Assembly (NCBI GenBank): GCA_052384575.1
Contig: JBQSUQ010000011.1
Strand: one strand, 5' to 3'
DNA length: 64,000 nt
From: JBQSUQ01 sp052384575
Lineage (GTDB): Bacteria > Pseudomonadota > Gammaproteobacteria > Enterobacterales > Pasteurellaceae
The notes under the pieces are model-generated. The model worked only from the letters and a program-made list of their open reading frames with translations. It searched no databases and was not told the origin of the DNA. Both the position numbers and the translations under genes were made by a program. Within the stretch, counting starts at the first letter, position 1. The number at the start of each line of letters is the position of its first letter. This document shows positions 60,709 to 64,000 of this stretch, piece after piece.

Positions 60709-60724
60709 AGAGATCTAGATCACA
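60709..60724 (-). promoter_or_regulatory. CRP site upstream of araF
   Basis: Plus-strand AGAGA-TCTAGA-TCACA has a perfect TCACA half, the consensus-like centre TCTAGA, and two mismatches in the other half. It lies about 110 bp before the araF start. A TATGGAT box at 60800-60806 could be part of an AraC half-site but is weak. The region 60599-60839 holds nothing else I can support. Confidence 0.7.
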
Positions 60725-60839
60725 TTTTAAATTTACAGCAGAAAAGTCCATTTTTTGAGCAAGAAAAACTATAATCTGTGGGATGATAGTAACGTTCAAT
60801 ATGGATTAGATAATAATTAATATCGCTCAAGGAAATTAA

Positions 60840-61079
60840 TTATTTGCCTTTTTTAACCCAATATTTATAAGGCAGTTCAGCGATTTCACTTTGTAGCAGT
60901 TGATGATCCATAAATTGACAAAAGCTTGGAATATCACGAGTCGTTGCAGGATCATCAGCGATAATGAGCAAAATTTCACCTGTTTGCATGTGGCGGATTT
61001 GTTTGCGAACAAGCATAACGGGTTCTGGGCAGCGTAAACCTTGTGCATCTAACGTGTAATTTATCGTAATATCATTCAT
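60840..61079 (-). CDS. tusA: Sulfur carrier protein TusA
   Basis: Carries persulfide from IscS to the TusBCD relay for tRNA 2-thiouridine formation. I start at 61079 (MNDITINYTLDAQGLRCPEP), giving 79 residues, the usual size; longer upstream frames are not conserved. The sulfur-carrying Cys is in the family motif GLRCPEPVM, and DDPATTRDIPSFCQFMDH is diagnostic. It is divergent from yigZ, with an uptake signal (61142-61150) between. Confidence 0.94.
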   Translation of the reverse strand: MNDITINYTLDAQGLRCPEPVMLVRKQIRHMQTGEILLIIADDPATTRDIPSFCQFMDHQLLQSEIAELPYKYWVKKGK

Positions 61080-61169
61080 ATTATTTATATTGCTTTTTAC
61101 TTTCATTTTTAATGGGTTGTCGTTATGATAGCGTGCGAAGCAAGTGCGGTCAAAATTTAAGAAGATTTT

Positions 61170-61778
61170 ATGCAATATTTAGTGCCTAAAAGTGCGGTGG
61201 TTTTTGAAGAAGAAATTAAGAAAAGTCGTTTTATTACCTATTTGAGCCGTACTGAAGGTCTGGAACAAGCAAAAGCCTTTTGGCAAGAGATAAAAGCGTT
61301 ACATCCATCTGCTCGTCATCATTGCTGGGCAACTGTCGCTGAAGCACCTTGTAACTCTCAAACGCTTGGTTTTTCTGATGATGGTGAGCCTGCAGGAACG
61401 GGGGGGGAACCGATGTTGGCTGCATTACAAGGAAGCCAGATTGGTGAAATTACCGCAGTCGTTGTGCGTTATTATGGTGGCATTTTATTAGGTACTGGTG
61501 GTTTGGTGCGTGCTTATGGTGGTGGCGTACAACAAGCACTAAAATTATTAGAAACTACGTTAAAAATTGAGCGAAAATCTTACCAAGTGTGCTGTGATTA
61601 TCATCAAATTAATTTGTTACAATTGTTGTGTGAACAATTTGATATCCTGATTCTAAGTACAGATTTTCAAGCGGATGTAAAATTTATATTAGGTGTAAGT
61701 GAAGATAAACTTGAACCCTTTGAGTCAGCATTAACCGAACGTTTTTCAGGTCAACTGAGTTTATCAGAATTAGAATAA
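61170..61778 (+). CDS. YigZ/IMPACT family protein
   Basis: A 202-residue protein with the IMPACT N-terminal domain (KKSRFITYLSRTEGLEQA; HHCWATVAE; SDDGEPAGTGGEPML; VVVRYYGGILLGTGGLVRAY) and a small C-terminal domain. The family has ribosome/translation-linked roles in eukaryotes; bacterial function is unsettled. An uptake signal at 61190-61198 lies in the first codons. trkH follows after 11 bp, as in other gammaproteobacteria. Confidence 0.9.
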   Translation: MQYLVPKSAVVFEEEIKKSRFITYLSRTEGLEQAKAFWQEIKALHPSARHHCWATVAEAPCNSQTLGFSDDGEPAGTGGEPMLAALQGSQIGEITAVVVRYYGGILLGTGGLVRAYGGGVQQALKLLETTLKIERKSYQVCCDYHQINLLQLLCEQFDILILSTDFQADVKFILGVSEDKLEPFESALTERFSGQLSLSELE

Positions 61779-61789
61779 GAGAGTGGATA

Positions 61790-63253
61790 ATGCATATTTT
61801 AGCAATTATTCGGATTGTCGGTATTTTGGTAATGTGTTTTTCATTATCAATGTTAGTGCCTGCTTTTGTCGCTTTGATTTATGGCGATGGTGGTGGTAAA
61901 GCTTTCGTGTTGTCGTTTTTTTATAATTTTTCTGCTGGTATGCTACTTTGGTGGTTTTGCCGCTCTCATAAAGAAAGTTTACGGTCGCGCGAAGGATTTT
62001 TAATCGTAGCTATGTTTTGGGTGCTGCTGAGTTTATTAGCGGTTATTCCCTTCACATTATTCGATGAACTCAGCCTCAATTTTGCAGATGCAGTCTTTGA
62101 ATCTTTCTCAGCACTTACAACAACAGGTGCAACCGTTATTTCGGGATTAGATTATCTGCCTAAATCGATTTTATTTTATCGTCAATTTTTGCAATGGATT
62201 GGTGGTATGGGGTTAATCGTGCTCGTGGTGGCAGTTATTCCTCTATTAGGTATTGGTAGTAGCCACTTGTACAGAGCTGAGTCCTCAGGACCAATGAAAG
62301 ATCAAAAAACATTGCCAAGAATCGGTGAAGTTGCCAAATTATTATGGTTACTTTATTGTGGATTAACTGTTCTCTGTGCATTGGCTTACTGGTTTGCTGG
62401 TATGTCAACTTTTGATGCCATATCACATAGCTTTTCTACTGTGGCCAATGGCGGTATGTCTACACATGATGAAAGCTTAGGTTACTTCAAAAATCCAGCG
62501 GTTTATTTTATTGGTGCAGGATTTATGTTGATTGCTGGCTGTAATTTTGGTTTGCATATCCGCGCATTAACTCATTGGAAATATCAATCTGTTTGGAAAA
62601 TCTACACTAAAGATGCTGAGTTTCGCTTTTTTTGCCTGATGCAAGCAACCTTTATTGCACTGATGTCCATCGGTTTATATTTAACTTATGATGATTATTC
62701 TGTGTTAGATGCAGTTTCTCAAGGTGCGCTACAATCGGTTTCAATGGCAATGACATCGGGTTATAGCTTATTTGATTTAAACCAACTTCCTTCATTTCTT
62801 GGTATGTTGTTAGTTTTTGCCGCGCTCATTGGTGGTTGTGCAGGCTCAACGTCTGGTGGTTTAAAAACCATTCGTGTGCTAGTGATTTGGTTGCAAGTAA
62901 AACGTGAATTTAAACATTTAGTCCATCCTAATTTGGTTATCCCTGTAAAATTAGATGATACTCTGCTTTCTCAACGAGTTATTGATGGTATTTGGGGATT
63001 CCTTGTTGCCTTTTTCTTAACTTACTGGGGGTGTGTATTTGCGGTTATTTTGTGTGGAATGAGTGCACAAGACGCATTATTATCAGTTTTTGCTACATTG
63101 ACGAACGTTGGACCTGGGCTCGGTTTAATTAGCCAAAGCTTCGCGGAAGTACCTGATAGTGCGAAATATGTTTTTTCTTTTGCTATGACAGCGGGACGTT
63201 TAGAAATCTTTTCATTGTTAATTTTATTTAGTCCAACTTTCTGGAAAACTTAA
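61790..63253 (+). CDS. trkH: Trk potassium uptake channel TrkH
   Basis: Inner-membrane K+ translocating subunit that works with TrkA. The 487-residue protein has four pore repeats whose filter segments are seen as TTTGATVIS, TVANGGMST, AMTSGYSL and TNVGPGLG, each with the central glycine. Its stop overlaps the hemG start (TAATG). trkA is in this window at 42846, so the two halves are unlinked. Confidence 0.95.
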   Translation: MHILAIIRIVGILVMCFSLSMLVPAFVALIYGDGGGKAFVLSFFYNFSAGMLLWWFCRSHKESLRSREGFLIVAMFWVLLSLLAVIPFTLFDELSLNFADAVFESFSALTTTGATVISGLDYLPKSILFYRQFLQWIGGMGLIVLVVAVIPLLGIGSSHLYRAESSGPMKDQKTLPRIGEVAKLLWLLYCGLTVLCALAYWFAGMSTFDAISHSFSTVANGGMSTHDESLGYFKNPAVYFIGAGFMLIAGCNFGLHIRALTHWKYQSVWKIYTKDAEFRFFCLMQATFIALMSIGLYLTYDDYSVLDAVSQGALQSVSMAMTSGYSLFDLNQLPSFLGMLLVFAALIGGCAGSTSGGLKTIRVLVIWLQVKREFKHLVHPNLVIPVKLDDTLLSQRVIDGIWGFLVAFFLTYWGCVFAVILCGMSAQDALLSVFATLTNVGPGLGLISQSFAEVPDSAKYVFSFAMTAGRLEIFSLLILFSPTFWKT

Positions 63254-63762
63254 TGAAGACAGTTATTTTATATTCAAGCCATGATGGGCAAACGAAAAAG
63301 ATCGCCCATTTTTTAGCGCAGCATTTAATTGGTCATACAGAAGTGCGGTCAATTTCTGACAGGTTTTCAATTGAAGCGGATCGTATCATTATTGGTGCTT
63401 CTATTCGCTATGGGCATTTTGATAAAGCTTTGTATAAATTTATCCAAAAAAACACCGCACTTTTAAATAGCAAGCAAACGGGGTTTTTTGGAGTGAATTT
63501 AACGGCGAGAAAAGCGGGCAAAGATAGTCCTGAAACCAATGTCTATGTAAGAAAATTTTTGCAACGTATTGAATGGAAACCAACGATCTCAGCAGTGTTT
63601 GCAGGCGCGTTGTTTTATCCTCGTTATAATTGGTTTGATCGTTTTATGATCAGATTGATTATGAAAATTACAGGAGGCGAAACTGATACATCTAAAGAGG
63701 TGGAATATACTGATTGGAATAAAGTGCAAGCTTTTGCTGAAGAGTGTGACAAGATGAATTAA
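63253..63762 (+). CDS. hemG: Menaquinone-dependent protoporphyrinogen IX dehydrogenase
   Basis: Flavodoxin-like enzyme for the penultimate step of heme synthesis, passing electrons to quinones. The 169-residue protein has the FMN phosphate loop YSSHDGQTKK near 7-16, then IIIGASIRYGHFDKAL and FFGVNLTARK. It is coupled to trkH by a one-base overlap. Its presence does not show that the whole heme pathway exists; H. influenzae keeps hemG although it needs external heme. Uptake signals at 63341 and 63454. Confidence 0.93.
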   Translation: MKTVILYSSHDGQTKKIAHFLAQHLIGHTEVRSISDRFSIEADRIIIGASIRYGHFDKALYKFIQKNTALLNSKQTGFFGVNLTARKAGKDSPETNVYVRKFLQRIEWKPTISAVFAGALFYPRYNWFDRFMIRLIMKITGGETDTSKEVEYTDWNKVQAFAEECDKMN

Positions 63763-63846
63763 TAAGCATTGTGAGTATAAAATCATCTTAGTGATGTATA
63801 ATTTGGTTAAGAAAAAAGCAGTTAATAAATTTGTGAAAAAAAACAC

Positions 63847-63874
63847 TTGCAAGGAATAAAAATATTCCTATAAT
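63847..63874 (+). promoter_or_regulatory. rRNA operon promoter P1
   Basis: TTGCAA (63847-63852) and perfect TATAAT (63869-63874) with a 16-bp spacer that is itself an inverted repeat, GGAATA-AAAA-TATTCC. The stretch GCACCTCCGC follows as discriminator. Confidence 0.82.
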
Positions 63875-63938
63875 GCACCTCCGCAACGCAAGGTAAGCAA
63901 TGTTGAAAATTAAGTGAAAAAAAAAGCTTAATTTTTTC

Positions 63939-63967
63939 TTGACGAGAAAATCTGAAAAAGATATTAT
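63939..63967 (+). promoter_or_regulatory. rRNA operon promoter P2
   Basis: TTGACG (63939-63944), 17 bp, TATTAT (63962-63967). Between P1 and P2 lies an inverted repeat AAAATTAAG/CTTAATTTT (63906-63935) ending in six T. Confidence 0.82.
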
Positions 63968-63989
63968 TTCAAGCCTTGCTAAATGCAAT

Positions 63990-64000
63990 TGTTCTTTAAA
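63990..64000 (+). promoter_or_regulatory. boxA antitermination element of an rRNA leader (cut by window edge)
   Basis: TGTTCTTTAAA at the very end matches the rrn boxA consensus TGCTCTTTAACA, the NusB-S10 loading site. With P1 and P2 it shows that a 16S rRNA gene should begin shortly beyond the window. Confidence 0.82.

Noticed and set aside
61080..61175. N-terminal extension of TusA
   Set aside because: Runs over the divergent yigZ promoter and start; the 79-residue form matches the family.
1..64000. CRISPR arrays, insertion sequences, prophage, tRNA genes, phase-variable tetranucleotide tracts
   Set aside because: Looked for on both strands by eye; no regularly spaced repeats, transposase frames, integrases, cloverleaf genes or long simple-sequence tracts were seen.

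Overview
The window is a chromosomal segment from a Haemophilus-type member of the Pasteurellaceae. Evidence: AT-rich sequence, about forty copies of the Haemophilus DNA-uptake signal AAGTGCGGT (or its complement), often paired as terminators, and gene clusters I recognise from H. influenzae (tusA-yigZ-trkH-hemG next to an rRNA operon, engB/comM, nadR/ribB, oxyR with a peroxiredoxin-glutaredoxin hybrid, def-fmt-rsmB). The species cannot be fixed from sequence alone. Carriage of tryptophanase and of an L-arabinose operon suggests an indole-positive Haemophilus other than the classical H. influenzae type, perhaps H. parainfluenzae-like (inference).

Layout: 1-1715 ridA-gph-trpS (trpS cut by the window edge). 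1945-4959 an FMN reductase and the peroxide module: fabR, oxyR and divergent prx-grx. 5011-9750 recQ/cyaY, then lptM-lysA-murB. 9751-17646 an accessory-looking block between murB and rpoH: a tryptophanase operon (CRP site, tnaC leader peptide, tnaA, tnaB) and a TAXI-type TRAP transporter operon with a UspA protein and a small unknown protein. 17782 rpoH. 18628-32766 the S10, spc and alpha ribosomal protein operons with secY and rpoA; RNA regulatory elements are visible (S10-leader attenuator, S8 target at rplE, alpha-operon S4 pseudoknot). 32816-42315 nadR plus a phosphoesterase, ribB under an FMN riboswitch, tsaC-aroE-mgtC, mlaA-yfbU, def-fmt-rsmB. 42376-52475 mscL, trkA with a glycosyltransferase, an OPT transporter, nudE/hslR-hslO, comM, engB and a virK-like gene broken by an amber codon. 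52482-60598 a PACE efflux protein and the arabinose locus araFGH-araC-araBA. 60840-64000 tusA, yigZ-trkH-hemG, and the P1, P2 and boxA of an rRNA operon whose 16S gene starts beyond the window.

Functional links: the arabinose locus has recognisable AraC half-sites and CRP sites, but araF carries a one-base frameshift, the kinase is not the classical AraB type, and no araD is present, so the pathway needs an epimerase from elsewhere and may be decaying. The tryptophanase operon keeps CRP control plus tnaC-type tryptophan sensing, with a leader peptide extending past the critical proline. TrkA and TrkH, halves of one potassium uptake system, lie about 18 kb apart. No tRNA gene, insertion sequence, prophage or CRISPR array was seen. 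I found no obviously new multi-gene system; the best leads are regulatory and gene-decay observations.
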